From assembly GCF_001953985.1 (NCBI RefSeq), contig NZ_MBEI01000031.1, forward strand, positions 186,001-250,000: a stretch of DNA of 64,000 nt. Reading direction: 5' to 3'. A model generated the notes under the pieces. That model was not told the origin of the DNA and did no database searches. It saw only the letters and a program-made list of their open reading frames with translations. The position numbers were made by a program, and so were the translations under genes. This DNA is from Mycobacterium colombiense (GTDB taxonomy: Bacteria > Actinomycetota > Actinomycetes > Mycobacteriales > Mycobacteriaceae). The first letter of the stretch is position 1. Every line of letters begins with the position of its first letter. Shown one piece after another: positions 17,293-29,361 of this stretch.

Positions 17293-18114
17293 TCACGCCC
17301 GCTTCAGCCGGGCTTTTGCCTCCTTCACGGCGTCCGCGGCGGTTCGGGCGGCTTCCCTCGCCTTGTCGTAGTCCTTTTCGGCGGCGCTGAGTTCCCGCTC
17401 GGCCGCCCGCAATGCCCGGGCCGCATCGTCGCGTTGCTGTTGGGCGGCATCCCGCTGGGCCTGTCGCTCTTTAACCAGGTCGTCGGCCTCGGTCTTGGCG
17501 CGTTCGGCGGTGGCGACGGCCGCGCTCAGTCTCTCGCGCCGTCGCTCCTGTGCCTTGTCGTCCGCCGACCGCTTCGCGGGCCGCTTCCGCGCCGGGGCGC
17601 TGCGTGGCTTCGCCGGTTCGCTGGGAGTATCCACCGATTCCGGCACCGCGTCGCCGAAGGCGCCGAAACCCGACCACTGCTCGGGCCGGGCCAATCTGCC
17701 CAGCCGCCCGCTGATCTGCGGGTCGGCGATCGCGGCCTGCAGCGTGCTGGTCACGTCTTCGCGCACGGTCGCCGACGGTTGCGTCAGGTCGGCCGCCCGC
17801 AGCGCCTTACGGGTGAGTTCGTCGATGAGTTTGTATTGCTCGGCCGACAGTTCCCGGATGCGCCCGCCGTCCATCGCTGCGTGCGCGGCGCGCAAGCGCT
17901 CCCCGAGGTCCGCCAGCCGCTGCCGGGTGTCGGCGTTCCGGAGGGCCAACCGGTTGACGATCCACGCCGCCGTCGTCGGTTTGTTGGCGGCGGAAATCCG
18001 TTTCGCGGCCTCGGTATCGCCGCGCTGCTTGGCGTCGGCTGCCAATCTGGCGCGCTGCGCGGTGAACTCCTTCGGTGGCACCTCGTAGAGGCTGTCGAGT
18101 TCCTCATCGGCCAT
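17293..18114 (-). CDS. Coiled-coil hypothetical protein
   Basis: 273 residues starting MADEELDSLYEVPP. The N-terminal half is helical and conserved-looking (LYEVPPKEFTAQRARLA, then NKPTTAAWIVNRLAL). Residues 175-195 are Lys/Arg/Pro-rich. The last 85 residues are a long coiled coil rich in Ala, Glu, Gln and Arg. No signal peptide or catalytic motif. Similar proteins are common and uncharacterised in mycobacteria. It may be co-transcribed with the FAD/Rieske gene. Confidence 0.75.
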   Translation of the reverse strand: MADEELDSLYEVPPKEFTAQRARLAADAKQRGDTEAAKRISAANKPTTAAWIVNRLALRNADTRQRLADLGERLRAAHAAMDGGRIRELSAEQYKLIDELTRKALRAADLTQPSATVREDVTSTLQAAIADPQISGRLGRLARPEQWSGFGAFGDAVPESVDTPSEPAKPRSAPARKRPAKRSADDKAQERRRERLSAAVATAERAKTEADDLVKERQAQRDAAQQQRDDAARALRAAERELSAAEKDYDKAREAARTAADAVKEAKARLKRA

Positions 18115-18282
18115 GCAGCCATGATCTCTCGCGGACCGCCGGTGGTGGCCAACAGTGACGAAGCCCAACCGCGCGACGGTTTAAATACCGCCCGTCGCGG
18201 GATACCTCATCTACAACATCGACATCGCCGGGCAGAAGTTCGCGGCCTGCGAGTAAACAGAAGGCAGGGTTTCGGCAGCTTC

Positions 18283-19569
18283 ATGACGTCCAAGTTCAGC
18301 GATCAGTTCGTCGGCCCGATCCTCCGGATGAGCCGCGCTCGCCAGCTCCTGCTCGCGCTGTGCGTCATCGTCGCCGTGGTGGGTGCGATATACGTTGCGT
18401 CAACCTCGCACTGCTCCGGCGACGGCTGCAGTCAATCCAGTGCACCCACCAAAACCGCTGAGCCGGCCCAAATAACGATCACCCCGGGTCCCAACGCCCA
18501 TGATGTCGACCCCGTTGCGCCGGTCATGGTCAAAGCCGACAACGGGACGCTGACGGGCGTCGACATGGTCAACGAGAGCGGCAAACCGATCGAGGGTGTC
18601 ATGACCCCGGACAACACCGTGTGGAAGCCCACGGTCCCGCTGGGCTACGGGCGCACCTACACGCTGACGGTCCGCAGCACCGGCGTCAGTGGCGTTGCCG
18701 CCAAGCAAGTTTCGTCGTTCTCCACGCTGAAGCCGTCCAATCAGACCAAGGTGTCGTTCACCACCACGTCGGAAGCCACGTTGCGCGATGGCGGCACCTA
18801 TGGCGTCGGAACCGTGATCGTGGCGCACTTCGACGAGAAGATCGCCGACCGTGCCACGGCCGAGCGGCAGCTGTCCGTGACCACCGACCCGAAAGTCGAG
18901 GGTTCCTGGTATTGGGTCGACGACCAGAACGCGCATTGGCGGCCCGAGCGCTACTACGCGCCGGGCACGAACGTCACCGCCGAGGCGAAGATCTACGGAA
19001 TCGCCTTGGGTGACGGCCTGTTCGGGCAGGACGACACCAAGGTGTCCTTCCGTGTCGGCGATGCGCACATATCGATCGCCGACGACGCCACCCACCAGGT
19101 CAGCGTCTTCAGCAACGGAAACCTCCAGCGCACGATGCCGACAAGCATGGGAATGGGCGGCACCGAAGACGTCGGCGGCAGGACCATCTCGCTCTGGACC
19201 CCGTCCGGCGTCTACACGGTCCTGGACAAGGGCAACCCCGTCATCATGGATTCTTCGACCTTCGGCCTGCCCAAGAACTCGAGGCTCGGATACCGCGAGA
19301 CCATCAACTGGGCCACCAAGATCAGCTCGGACGGCATCTATCTGCACGAGCTCGACGCGACGGTCTGGGCCCAGGGACATCGCGACACGTCGCACGGCTG
19401 CCTGAACCTCAATGCCGACAACGCGAAATGGTTCTTCGACTTCTCGGTACCCGGCGACGTGGTCGAAGTCCGCAACAGCGGCGGGCCTCCGCTGACCCTG
19501 GCGCAGAACGGCGATTGGACGCTCAGCTGGGACGAGTGGCGCAAAGGCAGCGCACTGAAGCCGACCTGA
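18283..19569 (+). CDS. L,D-transpeptidase (YkuD domain) with Ig-like domains
   Basis: 428 residues, membrane-anchored or secreted: a hydrophobic segment at about 19-38 (LLLALCVIVAVVGAIYV), then a Cys-containing juxtamembrane region. Two bacterial Ig-like domains (about 60-155 and 155-270) precede the YkuD catalytic domain. The active site is HRDTSHGCLNL with His371 and Cys373. MDSSTFGLP and SMGMGG correspond to substrate-binding strands known from LdtMt2. It makes 3-3 peptidoglycan cross-links in the periplasm and is targeted by carbapenems in characterised relatives. Which of the five M. tuberculosis paralogs it matches is not decided. Confidence 0.92.
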   Translation: MTSKFSDQFVGPILRMSRARQLLLALCVIVAVVGAIYVASTSHCSGDGCSQSSAPTKTAEPAQITITPGPNAHDVDPVAPVMVKADNGTLTGVDMVNESGKPIEGVMTPDNTVWKPTVPLGYGRTYTLTVRSTGVSGVAAKQVSSFSTLKPSNQTKVSFTTTSEATLRDGGTYGVGTVIVAHFDEKIADRATAERQLSVTTDPKVEGSWYWVDDQNAHWRPERYYAPGTNVTAEAKIYGIALGDGLFGQDDTKVSFRVGDAHISIADDATHQVSVFSNGNLQRTMPTSMGMGGTEDVGGRTISLWTPSGVYTVLDKGNPVIMDSSTFGLPKNSRLGYRETINWATKISSDGIYLHELDATVWAQGHRDTSHGCLNLNADNAKWFFDFSVPGDVVEVRNSGGPPLTLAQNGDWTLSWDEWRKGSALKPT

Positions 19570-19623
19570 CCGTGATGCAGCTCATTCGTTACCCGCAGTT
19601 GTGCCCCACTTCACAATAAAGTC

Positions 19624-19653
19624 TTGACTCGTTCCAAATAAGTGCGTCATATT
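19624..19653 (+). promoter_or_regulatory. furA promoter (leaderless) and probable FurA operator
   Basis: TTGACT (-35, 19624-19629), 18 nt spacer, CATATT (-10, 19648-19653), then 6 nt to GTG 19660. The start site would be the first base of the furA GTG, as reported for mycobacterial furA-katG. The AT-rich stretch from about 19612 over the -35 is where FurA autoregulatory binding is expected; that placement is inferred from known operons. Confidence 0.75.
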
Positions 19654-19659
19654 GGTGGC

Positions 19660-20100
19660 GTGTCATCGACGGCCGATTACGCGGACAGGTTGCGGATGGC
19701 CGATCTGCGGGTGACCCGGCCCAGGGTTGCCGTGCTCGAAGCCGTGGACGCCCATCCGCACGCCGACACCGAGACGATCTTCTCGGCGGTCCGCGTCGGC
19801 CTGGCCGATGTTTCGCGCCAAGCCGTCTACGACGTGCTCAATGCGCTGACCACCGTCGGTCTGGTGCGTCGCATCCAGCCCTTGGGCATGGTCGCGCGCT
19901 ATGAATCGCGGGTCGGCGACAACCACCACCACGTCGTCTGCCGATCCTGCGGGATCATCGCCGACATCGACTGCGCCGTCGGCGACGCTCCCTGCCTCAC
20001 CCCCTCGGACGACGACAACGTTCTTGATGGCTTCGTTCTCGACGAGGCCGAAGTCATCTACTGGGGCCTGTGTGCCGATTGCTCGACGGCAGGTTCCTAG
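19660..20100 (+). CDS. furA: FurA, ferric-uptake-family redox/metal regulator
   Basis: 146 residues, Fur family. The N-terminal winged helix contains LRVTRPRVAVLEAVDAHPHA and the recognition region VSRQAVYDVLNAL. Metal-binding features are the DNHHHVVCRSCG segment and the C-terminal LCADCS. In mycobacteria FurA represses its own promoter and the downstream katG, and is released on oxidation. The GTG at 19660 is chosen because it coincides with the predicted transcription start and matches the known FurA N-terminus (an upstream ATG at 19642 would lie within the promoter). katG follows after 49 bp. Confidence 0.95.
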   Translation: MSSTADYADRLRMADLRVTRPRVAVLEAVDAHPHADTETIFSAVRVGLADVSRQAVYDVLNALTTVGLVRRIQPLGMVARYESRVGDNHHHVVCRSCGIIADIDCAVGDAPCLTPSDDDNVLDGFVLDEAEVIYWGLCADCSTAGS

Positions 20101-20113
20101 ATCACAGCCGTGA

Positions 20114-22390
<2,277 letters not shown>

Positions 22391-22410
22391 GAACGGGTCT
22401 TGATCGAAAG

Positions 22411-22451
22411 CGGCACCCCGCGAGCGATCCGCTCGCGGGGTGCCGTTGTTT
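22411..22451 (+). terminator. Strong hairpin terminator after katG
   Basis: Perfect 16-bp stem (22411-22426 with 22430-22445) around a 3-nt ATC loop, followed by TTGTTT. The arms read CGGCACCCCGCGAGCG and its complement. It lies 20 bp after the katG stop and 100 bp beyond the end of the convergent DUF1906 gene, so it may act in both directions. Confidence 0.85.
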
Positions 22452-22553
22452 CACGTCGGGGTCAGCGATCCCGCGACACGTAAACCACGCACACGACACG
22501 CCGCAATCGGTCGCCCTGATTTATGTCTCGTGTAGCGGAGAGGGACGTCCGGG

Positions 22554-23363
22554 TCAGCGATCGAGATCCCACTGCCCGAAGTCGGCGGCGAGGACGTCGT
22601 CGACGTCGACATTGATGCCGCCCAGCAGCGGCCCCGGATTTCCCGGACTGTTGACGACCGTTTGGTAGAGAACCGCGGCCGGTTCGCGATCGCCGTGCGA
22701 CCAGGACCTCGTCTGCCACACCCATTGGTGTCCGGCGCTGGTGGACGGACCGACGACACCGTCCCTGATCGCCCATCCGCACACCTGGGCGTCTCCGTAG
22801 ATGCCGGTGCGGCCCACGCCCAACACCGAGTTGATCCCTCGAAACCATTGGACACCAGCACTATTCCAAGCGTTGGCGTCGATGGCGTCGTCGACGCTGA
22901 AGAAGATGGGCGCCGAGTTGGGGCCGCCCGCCGCGGAGTGCAATTGCATGGCCGTGTGGGCGTCGGCCACGCCGCCGTCAAAGCCCCGGGTGAAATCCGA
23001 CGGGTCGGGCCAGCCGGGCTTGCCGTACTGGAAGTTGCTGACGATATGCAGCCCCGCCGCGCGCAGCGCGTCGGCGTAGTCCCGGGTCAGCGGTTTGGCC
23101 TCGAAGTTGGCGCCCGGCCGCGACTGCGACACGTAATTCACCACGCCGTCGTAGCCGGCCGACTTGATCTCGTCGGGAGAGATCCGGCGCTCGGCGAAAT
23201 CGATCAGCCTCATGCCGGTCGCCGACGCCGTCGGGGCCTCGGCGCCCGCGCCCAGGCTCAGTAGGGCCGGCGCCATGGCATAGGCGCCGGCGTATTTGAA
23301 GAGGTCGCGCCTCGAAGGCGATCGCCGATCGCCGCGTCCACCAGGTCCGGCCGAATCCCGCAC
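22554..23363 (-). CDS. Tat-exported DUF1906 (glycoside-hydrolase-like) protein
   Basis: 269 residues from GTG 23363, which lies 6 nt after TACCAT (23375-23370), a leaderless arrangement; a GTG at 23387 is possible but has poor spacing. The N-terminus has a twin-arginine signal (SPSRRDLFKYAG) and a hydrophobic core ending near ASA. The remaining 220 residues form a DUF1906 (beta/alpha)8-like domain with LIDFAERR, GYDGVVNYVS, IFFSVDDAID and GIYGDAQVC, like the Rv2525c family of Tat substrates. A cell-wall hydrolase-like role is proposed for that family; catalytic activity is unproven. Confidence 0.88.
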   Translation of the reverse strand: MRDSAGPGGRGDRRSPSRRDLFKYAGAYAMAPALLSLGAGAEAPTASATGMRLIDFAERRISPDEIKSAGYDGVVNYVSQSRPGANFEAKPLTRDYADALRAAGLHIVSNFQYGKPGWPDPSDFTRGFDGGVADAHTAMQLHSAAGGPNSAPIFFSVDDAIDANAWNSAGVQWFRGINSVLGVGRTGIYGDAQVCGWAIRDGVVGPSTSAGHQWVWQTRSWSHGDREPAAVLYQTVVNSPGNPGPLLGGINVDVDDVLAADFGQWDLDR

Positions 23364-23552
23364 CGCGCGATGGTAACAAAAGCCCACGCCTTCTTTCGGC
23401 CGTTCTTCGCCGGTCAGCGCAGGTCAACTCCGGGGGCCGCGCGGCCGGAACCGACCGGTCGGAAAGATGGCGGGTATCGCGCAGTGGCATGATCTTTGCG
23501 TGCCGGACATCCTGGGGACCGCCTACGCGCGGGACGGCGGATCTCCGGCTCG

Positions 23553-23598
23553 TTGCGCTCGATTAGGTGATCGAACTATAGTCTGGACACATGTCCAG
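23553..23598 (+). promoter_or_regulatory. Promoter and TetR-type operator of the GT4 operon
   Basis: TTGCGC (23553-23558), 18 nt spacer, TATAGT (23577-23582). Overlapping the last base and the start site is the palindrome CTGGACA-CA-TGTCCAG (23583-23598), 7-bp arms with a 2-nt centre. A dyad placed over the start site is typical of repressor control, often by TetR proteins. No tetR gene is adjacent, so the regulator would act in trans. Confidence 0.6.
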
Positions 23599-23684
23599 TT
23601 TGCTGTCACGGAGTTCGGGAGCCCGTTGACCGCGATGGATTCGGCGCCATTCCGCGGTCATTTTCCAGCAAAGAAGAGTTGAGT

Positions 23685-24935
23685 ATGCGAATTGCCCTGC
23701 TGTCCTACCGTAGTAAGACCCATTGCGGCGGACAGGGCGTCTACGTGCGCCATCTCAGCCACGGTCTGGTGGAACTCGGTCACGACGTCGAGGTGTTTTC
23801 CGGACAGCCCTATCCCGACCTGCTCGACCCGCGGGTCCGGCTCACCGAGGTGCCCAGCCTTGATCTGTATCGGGAGCCCGACCCCTTCCGGGTACCGCGG
23901 CCAAGCGAGATTCGTGACTCCATCGACCTCTTGGAACTGCTCACCACGTGGACCGCGGGCTTTCCCGAACCGCGAACGTTCACGATGCGGGCCGCCCGGT
24001 TACTTGCCCAGCGGACAGCGGATTTCGACGTCGTCCACGACAACCAGAGCCTGGGCACCGGACTGCTCAGCATCGCCGAGGCGGGACTTCCCGTCGTGGC
24101 CACCGTGCACCACCCGATCACCCGCGATCGGGTGCTGGACCTGGCCGCCGCGCGATGGTGGCGAAAGCCGTTGGTGCGCCGCTGGTATGGGTTCTTGGAC
24201 ATGCAGCAAGAGGTCGCCCGGCACATCCCCGACCTGTTGACTGTCTCGTCGTCGTCGGCCTCGGACATCATCGCCGACTTCGGCGTGACACCGGAGCAAC
24301 TTCACGTCGTGCCGCTGGGGGTGAACACCGAGCTGTTCAAACCGGGAACCGGTCCCCGCGAGCCCGGCCGCATCATCGCGATCGCCAGCGCCGACACCCC
24401 GCTCAAGGGTGTGCGCACCCTGCTGCAGGCGGTCGCCCGGCTGCGCACCGTGCGTGATCTCGAGTTGCGGTTGGTCGCCAAGGTGGAGCCCAACGGCCCG
24501 ACCCATAAGCTCATCGCCGAACTCGGGATCTCCGACATCGTGCACATCACCAGCGGGCTGTCCGACGCCGAGCTGGCCGCCCTGTTCGCGTCCGCGGAGG
24601 TCGCCTGCATTCCTTCGCTCTACGAAGGGTTTTCGCTGCCCGCCGTGGAGGCCATGGCCAGCGGCACCCCGATCGTCGCCAGCCGGGTCGGCGCGCTGCC
24701 GGAAGTCCTTGGGACCGACGGTGCTTGCGCCGAGCTGGTGCCGCCCGCCGACGTGCATGCGCTGACGCACGCGCTCGGTGAACTGCTGGACTCCCCGGAA
24801 AAGCGCCGCAGCCTCGGCAAGGCGGGCCGCGCCCGTGCCGTCAACGTCTTCAGCTGGGAAGCGGTGGCCGCTCAGACCGTTCGGGTCTATGAGCGGGCGA
24901 TCGCACGCAACGCGCAGAGCGGAGCCCCATGCTGA
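23685..24935 (+). CDS. Glycosyltransferase family 4 (GT-B)
   Basis: 416 residues. The N-terminal domain begins RIALLSYRSKTHCGGQGVYV with the glycine-rich acceptor loop. The C-terminal donor domain has the retaining GT4 signature PSLYEGFSLPAVEAMASGTPIVAS (only partly repeated here: E-x7-E with both Glu present). ATG 23685 follows AAGAAGAG; a TTG six bases earlier is less likely. The stop overlaps the ATG of the following methyltransferase, so the operon is coupled. Sugar donor and acceptor are unknown; cytoplasmic or peripheral membrane location is expected. Confidence 0.9.
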   Translation: MRIALLSYRSKTHCGGQGVYVRHLSHGLVELGHDVEVFSGQPYPDLLDPRVRLTEVPSLDLYREPDPFRVPRPSEIRDSIDLLELLTTWTAGFPEPRTFTMRAARLLAQRTADFDVVHDNQSLGTGLLSIAEAGLPVVATVHHPITRDRVLDLAAARWWRKPLVRRWYGFLDMQQEVARHIPDLLTVSSSSASDIIADFGVTPEQLHVVPLGVNTELFKPGTGPREPGRIIAIASADTPLKGVRTLLQAVARLRTVRDLELRLVAKVEPNGPTHKLIAELGISDIVHITSGLSDAELAALFASAEVACIPSLYEGFSLPAVEAMASGTPIVASRVGALPEVLGTDGACAELVPPADVHALTHALGELLDSPEKRRSLGKAGRARAVNVFSWEAVAAQTVRVYERAIARNAQSGAPC

Positions 24936-25687
24936 CAGTCGATTTTGACCGGCTCGGGATCGGGCGGTCGACCAAGGTCATCGACGTGGGATGCGGAGCG
25001 GGCCGGCACGCGTTCGAAGCGTATCGGCGCGGCGCAGACGTCGTCGCCTTCGACCGCGACGAAGCCGAATTGCGTTCGGTGGACACCATCCTGCGTGCGA
25101 TGGCCGAAACCGGTGAGGCGCCCGCCGGCGCCTCGGCCAAGGTGGTCGTCGGTGACGCGCTCAAGCTGCCGTACGCCGACCAGACGTTCGACTGCGTCAT
25201 CGCGTCGGAGATCCTGGAGCACATTCCCCAAGACGACGCGGCGATCGCCGAGCTGATCAGGGTGCTCAAAGTCGGTGGCACGCTTGCGGTCAGCGTGCCG
25301 CGGTGGCTGCCCGAGCAGGTGTGCTGGTGGCTGTCCGACGACTACCACGCCAACGAGGGTGGCCACGTACGCATCTACCGGGCCAGCGAATTGCGCGGCA
25401 AGATCCTCGGCGGCGGACTGGAATTGACGCACACCCATCACGCCCACGCGCTGCACTCCCCCTTCTGGTGGCTCAAATGCGCTGTCGGCGTGGAGAACAC
25501 CGACCACCGCGCCGTGACCACCTACCACAAGCTGCTGGTGTGGGACCTGATGCAGCGGCCGAAGATCACCCAGCTGGCGGAGACGCTGCTCAATCCGCTG
25601 GTGGGCAAGAGCGTAGCGATGTACTTCGTCAAACCGCAGGAGGCGAAAAGCAAAGCGACTGAAGGGTATTCAGTTGCATCGGTCTAA
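24929..25687 (+). CDS. Class I SAM-dependent methyltransferase of the GT4 operon
   Basis: 252 residues. Motif I is VIDVGCGAGRHAFEA, motif II is VVAFDRDE, and IASEILEHIPQDD is the Methyltransf_11-type motif. A Trp- and His-rich stretch (THTHHAHALHSPFWWLKC) after the core may bind a hydrophobic or isoprenoid acceptor; this is inference. ATG 24929 overlaps the end of the glycosyltransferase. The next gene starts 14 nt before this stop. It probably modifies the same molecule as its two operon partners. Confidence 0.88.
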   Translation: MLTVDFDRLGIGRSTKVIDVGCGAGRHAFEAYRRGADVVAFDRDEAELRSVDTILRAMAETGEAPAGASAKVVVGDALKLPYADQTFDCVIASEILEHIPQDDAAIAELIRVLKVGGTLAVSVPRWLPEQVCWWLSDDYHANEGGHVRIYRASELRGKILGGGLELTHTHHAHALHSPFWWLKCAVGVENTDHRAVTTYHKLLVWDLMQRPKITQLAETLLNPLVGKSVAMYFVKPQEAKSKATEGYSVASV

Positions 25688-26750
25688 CCCGCCCGCAGTT
25701 CCGGGGGTCCTCACTCCCGAACAATGCCGACAGACCGCGCTTTCCATCGCCGCCGCACAGGAACCATCGGGTGCCATTCCCTGGTTCGAGGGCGGCCATA
25801 CCGATCCGTGGGATCACGTCGAGTGCGCGATGGCGCTCACCACCGCCGGGCTGCTCGAGCCGGCGCGGGCCGCCTTCGACTGGAGCCGCCGAACCCAGCG
25901 CCCCGATGGTTCGTGGCCCATCCAGTTCCGCGCGGGTGTCGTCGAAGACGCCAACAGCGACAGCAACTTCTGCGCCTACATCGGCGCGGGCGTGTGGCAC
26001 CACGTGCTGGTCACCGGCGATGAGACGTTCGCGGCCGAGATGTGGCCGGTGGTGCACAAAGCGATCGACTTCGTCATCGACATGCAACTCGGCTATGGCG
26101 AGATTGGTTGGGCGCGAAGCGAAGCCGGTGTGCTGCCGGAAGCCCTGCTGACCGGGTGCTCGAGCATCTTTCACAGCATCCGCTGCGCGCTCGCCCTGGC
26201 CGCCTTGGTCGAGGACCCGCAGCCGGAGTGGGAGTTGGCGGTGGGCCGCCTGGGTCACGCCATCGCCGCGCACCCGGACGCGTTCACCGAGAAGGACCGC
26301 TACTCGATGGACTGGTACTACCCCATCCTCGGTAGCGCCCTGCGGGGTCCGGCGGCGGCCGCGCGCATCAAGCAGCGTTGGGACGCCTTCGTGGTCGACG
26401 GCCTGGGCATCCGCTGTGTCGGCGATCGTCCGTGGGTGACCGGTGCCGAAACCTGCGAGCTGGTGATGGCGCTGGACGCCATCGGGCAGCACGCGGACGC
26501 GCACCGGCAGTTCGCCGCGATGCAGCATCTGCGCGAGGCCGACGGATCGTATTGGACGGGACTGGTTTTCGCGGACGGCAAGCGGTGGCCCGAGGAGCGC
26601 ACCACCTGGACGGGTGCGGCGATGATCCTGGCGGCGGACGCCCTGTCGAACACCACCGCCGGGGCGGGAATCTTCCGCGGCGACGAGCTGCCGGTGGGCC
26701 TGCAGACCGACTTCGATTGCGAATGCGTCGTCACCGGTCCGGGCCGATAA
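25674..26750 (+). CDS. Prenyltransferase / squalene-cyclase-fold (alpha/alpha toroid) protein
   Basis: 358 residues starting at TTG 25674 with GAAGGG upstream, overlapping the preceding gene. The sequence alternates helices with aromatic/glycine turns (AAQEPSGAIPWFEGGHTDPWDH; RPDGSWPIQF; DGSYWTGLVF) like QW-type repeats of the prenyltransferase and squalene-oxidase-repeat fold, or of glycosidase toroids. The DxDD motif of class II cyclases is not evident, though CEYDCE-like ending DFDCECVV is acidic. It could bind an isoprenoid or a glycan. Convergent with the next methyltransferase. Confidence 0.75.
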   Translation: MHRSNPPAVPGVLTPEQCRQTALSIAAAQEPSGAIPWFEGGHTDPWDHVECAMALTTAGLLEPARAAFDWSRRTQRPDGSWPIQFRAGVVEDANSDSNFCAYIGAGVWHHVLVTGDETFAAEMWPVVHKAIDFVIDMQLGYGEIGWARSEAGVLPEALLTGCSSIFHSIRCALALAALVEDPQPEWELAVGRLGHAIAAHPDAFTEKDRYSMDWYYPILGSALRGPAAAARIKQRWDAFVVDGLGIRCVGDRPWVTGAETCELVMALDAIGQHADAHRQFAAMQHLREADGSYWTGLVFADGKRWPEERTTWTGAAMILAADALSNTTAGAGIFRGDELPVGLQTDFDCECVVTGPGR

Positions 26751-26762
26751 CCCGCTGCTCCG

Positions 26763-27434
<672 letters not shown>

Positions 27435-27550
27435 CTATCGTCTCGATCGGCGCCGCCGACATCGTGGTCGTTGTTCGCGCTGAGCGATCAACCACGATCT
27501 GTATCCCGGCTGCCCAGCGGGCGGAGCGGGTTCGCTCTACCATCATCTTC

Positions 27551-28243
27551 GTGCGCGCCTTGCTTGTCCGTGAATTTGCTGGTGTCGGCGTTGTCGCGGT
27601 GATGGCCGCGGCCGCCCTGATGTTGCCCGCCGCGGTGCTGCCGCCCGGCGCGCCGGGGGCGGCGCCGCCGGCCGGGGCCGCGAACTGCCCGCCGGTGCAG
27701 ATCGTGTTCGCCCGCGGCCGTAACGAATCGCCCGGGCCGGGCGTGCTGGGCAACGCGTTCATCAGCGACGTCCGGTCCAAGGTGAACCGGACCGTCGGCG
27801 TATATGCCGTGCAATACGGGGCCGACACCGAGGTCGCCCAGGGCGCCAACGACATGAGCCACCACGTCCAGGACATGGTCAACAACTGCCCCGACACCCG
27901 ACTGGTGCTGGGCGGCTACTCGCTTGGTGCGGCGGTCACCGATGTCGTGCTGGCGGCGCCCATCGGCGCATTCGGTTTCGACAGCCCGCTGCCGCCGGGC
28001 ATCGATCAGCACATCGCCGCGGTCGCGTTGTTCGGTAACGGAAGCCAATGGGCGGGTCCGATCACCAACTTCAACCCGACCTACAACGACCGGACCATCG
28101 AGTTGTGCCACGGCGCCGATCCCGTCTGCAACCCGGCCGACCCGAACACCTGGAAGGAAAACTGGCCACAGCATCTCGCCGGCGCCTACATCGACGCGGG
28201 TATGGCCAACCAGGCCGCCGACTTCGTCGCCGGCAAGCTCTGA
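27551..28243 (+). CDS. Secreted cutinase family esterase (second copy)
   Basis: 230 residues from GTG 27551, chosen because TACCAT (27538-27543) lies 7 nt upstream. A signal peptide with an Ala/Pro-rich end spans residues 1-45. The nucleophile Ser124 is in GGYSLGAAV, the acid Asp190 in HGADPVC, and His208 in WPQHLAG. Cys46/Cys113 and Cys186/Cys193 fit the two family disulphides. It is a divergent paralog of the gene at 4642. Activity on lipids or esters at the cell surface is inferred. Confidence 0.9.
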   Translation: MRALLVREFAGVGVVAVMAAAALMLPAAVLPPGAPGAAPPAGAANCPPVQIVFARGRNESPGPGVLGNAFISDVRSKVNRTVGVYAVQYGADTEVAQGANDMSHHVQDMVNNCPDTRLVLGGYSLGAAVTDVVLAAPIGAFGFDSPLPPGIDQHIAAVALFGNGSQWAGPITNFNPTYNDRTIELCHGADPVCNPADPNTWKENWPQHLAGAYIDAGMANQAADFVAGKL

Positions 28244-28294
28244 CCCGCTTCGCCCTACGGCGCCCTCTCTCCCGACCATTAGGCAAGGCTGAAA

Positions 28295-28306
28295 TCCGCT
28301 AGCGGA
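28295..28306. promoter_or_regulatory. 12-bp perfect palindrome upstream of CMD gene
   Basis: TCCGCTAGCGGA reads the same on both strands. It lies between the cutinase stop and the CMD gene start (about 200 bp upstream of ATG 28503). It could be an operator, but a short GC-rich palindrome can occur by chance. Confidence 0.25.
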
Positions 28307-28502
28307 TGTGCTAGCTGATTCGCGCGTCGACCGCCGAGTATGCGGGCCGGCAGTGGCCCGAGGTCCGTGATCGCGTCCCTGGCCGAGGACTTACCGCCCA
28401 CTGAGCTGCTGGCGCGAACTGCGTTGCGGCAGTCGCGGAACCTAGGATCGAGAGCAATCTGCGGTAATGCCACATTCGTGCCGCCAGCTGAGAGGAGACG
28501 CG

Positions 28503-29156
28503 ATGCCGCGTCTTAATCCAATCCCGCGGGGTGAAGTCAGCGACGAATTCACGCTGAAGATGTACGACTTCATGTTCGGCGATCGTGATCCGGTCGCGGA
28601 GCCGGGCGCCGTGGGCGGCACACCCGGCAATTGGTGGACGGTGATGGCACAATCGCCCGCCGCGCTGCGCCATGCGGTGCGCGGCTTCCGCCTCTACCGC
28701 GAAGAGGTATCCATCCGCGCCGATCACCGCGAGCTGGGCCAGGTCCGGGCGGGCTGGGTGGTCGGCAGCCAGTTTGTCTTCTCGCAACACTGCAAGGCGT
28801 GCCGGTCGGCGGGACTGTCCGAGGAGAAGATCGCGGCCATACCGTCCTGGCAGACCGCCGAGTGTTTCGACGACACCGAGCGGCTGTTGCTGGCGTATGC
28901 GGACTGCCTTGCGGTACAGCATGGTCGAGTGCCAGAGCGGTTGTTCACCCAGTTGCGGGAAGTCTTCACCGACACCGAGATCCTCGAGTTCACCTACACC
29001 ACCACGATGTACGTGATGCACGCGATCATGTCTAGGGCGCTGCGGCTGGAGTTCGACGACGTCGACGACCCGATCGTCGAGGTCGACGATTCGACGGGCG
29101 GTGGTGTGCTCGATATCGGAGCCGCGACCTCCGGACGTGACGACGTGACGCGCTAA
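28503..29156 (+). CDS. Carboxymuconolactone decarboxylase (AhpD-like) family protein
   Basis: 217 residues starting MPRLNPIPRGEV with AGAGGAG upstream. The helical CMD/AhpD-like core carries the CxxC pair in SQHCKACRSAGLSEEKI, so a thiol-based role is possible; the usual Glu and His relay residues are only partly present. The C-terminus has an acidic stretch (LEFDDVDDPIVEVDD). The upstream region contains a perfect 12-bp palindrome TCCGCTAGCGGA (28295-28306). Substrate unknown. Confidence 0.85.
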   Translation: MPRLNPIPRGEVSDEFTLKMYDFMFGDRDPVAEPGAVGGTPGNWWTVMAQSPAALRHAVRGFRLYREEVSIRADHRELGQVRAGWVVGSQFVFSQHCKACRSAGLSEEKIAAIPSWQTAECFDDTERLLLAYADCLAVQHGRVPERLFTQLREVFTDTEILEFTYTTTMYVMHAIMSRALRLEFDDVDDPIVEVDDSTGGGVLDIGAATSGRDDVTR

Positions 29157-29361
29157 GCGGTTTCTCGACGGCGCGGAATGGGCCCGGCCTTTCATGCTGC
29201 GCGCACCAGCCCACATAGCCGAGGATCAGCCGCGCTGAACACCCCGCCGACAATGATCAGACCGCGTTGAGTGCAAATTGCGGCCGCGAAGGCGAATGCC
29301 GCGGTTAGCGGAACGGTGCGTCGCCACCGCTTCCCCGGCGTTGGACATTGGCAGCTCTCAT

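Noticed and set aside
23467..23682. 71-codon plus-strand frame upstream of the GT4 gene
   Set aside because: It spans the predicted promoter and operator dyad, and the translation shows no domain or plausible start signal.
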